NCBI RefSeq assembly: GCF_001269365.1
Contig: NZ_CXOM01000002.1
Span: 860,827 to 924,826 of the forward strand
Length of the DNA stretch: 64,000 nt
Reading direction: 5' to 3'
Origin: Limnohabitans sp. Rim11
GTDB lineage: Bacteria > Pseudomonadota > Gammaproteobacteria > Burkholderiales > Burkholderiaceae_C
Below, piece by piece: positions 63,781-64,000 of the stretch. The translations under genes and the position numbers were made by a program. The notes under the pieces were generated by a model. It saw only the letters and a program-made list of their open reading frames with translations. It made no database searches and was not told the origin of the DNA. The stretch's first letter is position 1; each line of letters begins with the position of its first letter.

Positions 63781-64000
63781 CGCACTCCCTCCTTGCGCAA
63801 GCGCATGGCTTGCTGGCTGTACGAGGGTATGTTGTTGTTTGGCGTTGTGTTCATTGCAGGCTATTTGTTTGGCACCCTCAGCCAGACCAAGCACGCTATG
63901 AACAACCGGCACGGCCTGCAAGCTTTTTTATTTTTGGTGTTTGCCATTTACTTCACCTGGCTTTGGTCAAAAGGCCAAACCCTGGCCATGAAAACTTGGC
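63781..64000 (+). pseudogene. RDD-family membrane protein, 5' junction altered, runs off the right edge
   Basis: LRKRMACWLYEGMLLFGVVF is the typical start of RDD proteins, followed by IAGYLFGTLSQTKHAMNNRHG and a second membrane segment AFLFLVFAIYFTWLW, KGQTLAMKTW. Upstream it is joined in frame to a binding-protein fragment with no start codon of its own nearby, although an ATG at MACW exists. The rest lies outside the window, so it may be a real gene with a false 5' neighbour. Confidence 0.7.

Overview
The window looks like a chromosomal stretch of a betaproteobacterium of the Burkholderiales, most likely Comamonadaceae (Limnohabitans/Rhodoferax-like). The evidence is gene content (class Ia nrdA behind an NrdR-type promoter, ffh beside a CcsA-like gene, panB-panC, miaB, aapJQMP), moderate GC, and a one-piece tmRNA with tag ANDERFALAA. 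The genus is inference; no rRNA or tRNA gene is present to fix it.

Layout. 1-10 kb is housekeeping: the 5' part of nrdA, ampD, a small PP0621-type protein, a CcsA-like membrane protein, ffh, panB-panC, miaB and a DUF2889 gene. From 10.2 to 39.2 kb lies a large accessory catabolic region. Operon A (11.9-18.1 kb, + strand) has an isochorismatase-fold hydrolase, three tandem NodB/PuuE-like hydrolases, a second isochorismatase-fold hydrolase, an Asp/Glu-racemase-fold enzyme, a PhyH-type dioxygenase and a SnoaL-like protein. A convergent pair on the - strand holds a MmgE/PrpD protein and a fourth NodB-like hydrolase. Operon B (20.5-32.7 kb, + strand) holds a branched-chain-type ABC importer, an SDR, a DUF4387/AtuA pair, a HutC-type GntR regulator, an aconitase-family large/small pair, a flavoprotein and a PEP-mutase-superfamily lyase. 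Next come a dipeptide-type ABC transporter (- strand) and a divergent P1-family peptidase.

How it may work together. Operon A fits stepwise opening of a cyclic amide, imide or ureide (NodB/PuuE-like) and deamidation of the product (isochorismatase-fold). Operon B plus the PrpD-like gene fits dehydration/hydration and C-C cleavage of a branched di- or tricarboxylate, by analogy with the methylcitrate and dimethylmalate routes. The promoters of both operons carry almost the same 24-bp inverted repeat (AATTGTTC-N8-GRACAATT; 11853-11876 and 20504-20527), which is the strongest evidence that they form one regulon. The substrate cannot be read from sequence, and I know of no described pathway with this gene set.

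39-61 kb is mixed: a saccharopine-dehydrogenase-like gene with an uncharted 57-aa gene upstream, chrA, three flavin aromatic monooxygenases (one MobA-like with a palindromic operator), an OsmC-YcaO fusion, ssrA with its terminator, a voltage-gated-type K+ channel, a membrane-anchored methyltransferase, an acyl-CoA ligase, ompW, a dual-specificity phosphatase overlapping aapJQMP, ybaK and an EamA transporter. The last 2 kb are broken DNA: a frameshifted IS481-like transposase lacking its 3' end, then abutting fragments of tyrS, a substrate-binding-protein gene and an RDD-protein gene with a perfect 74-bp tandem duplication across one junction. Treat that end as rearranged or misassembled.
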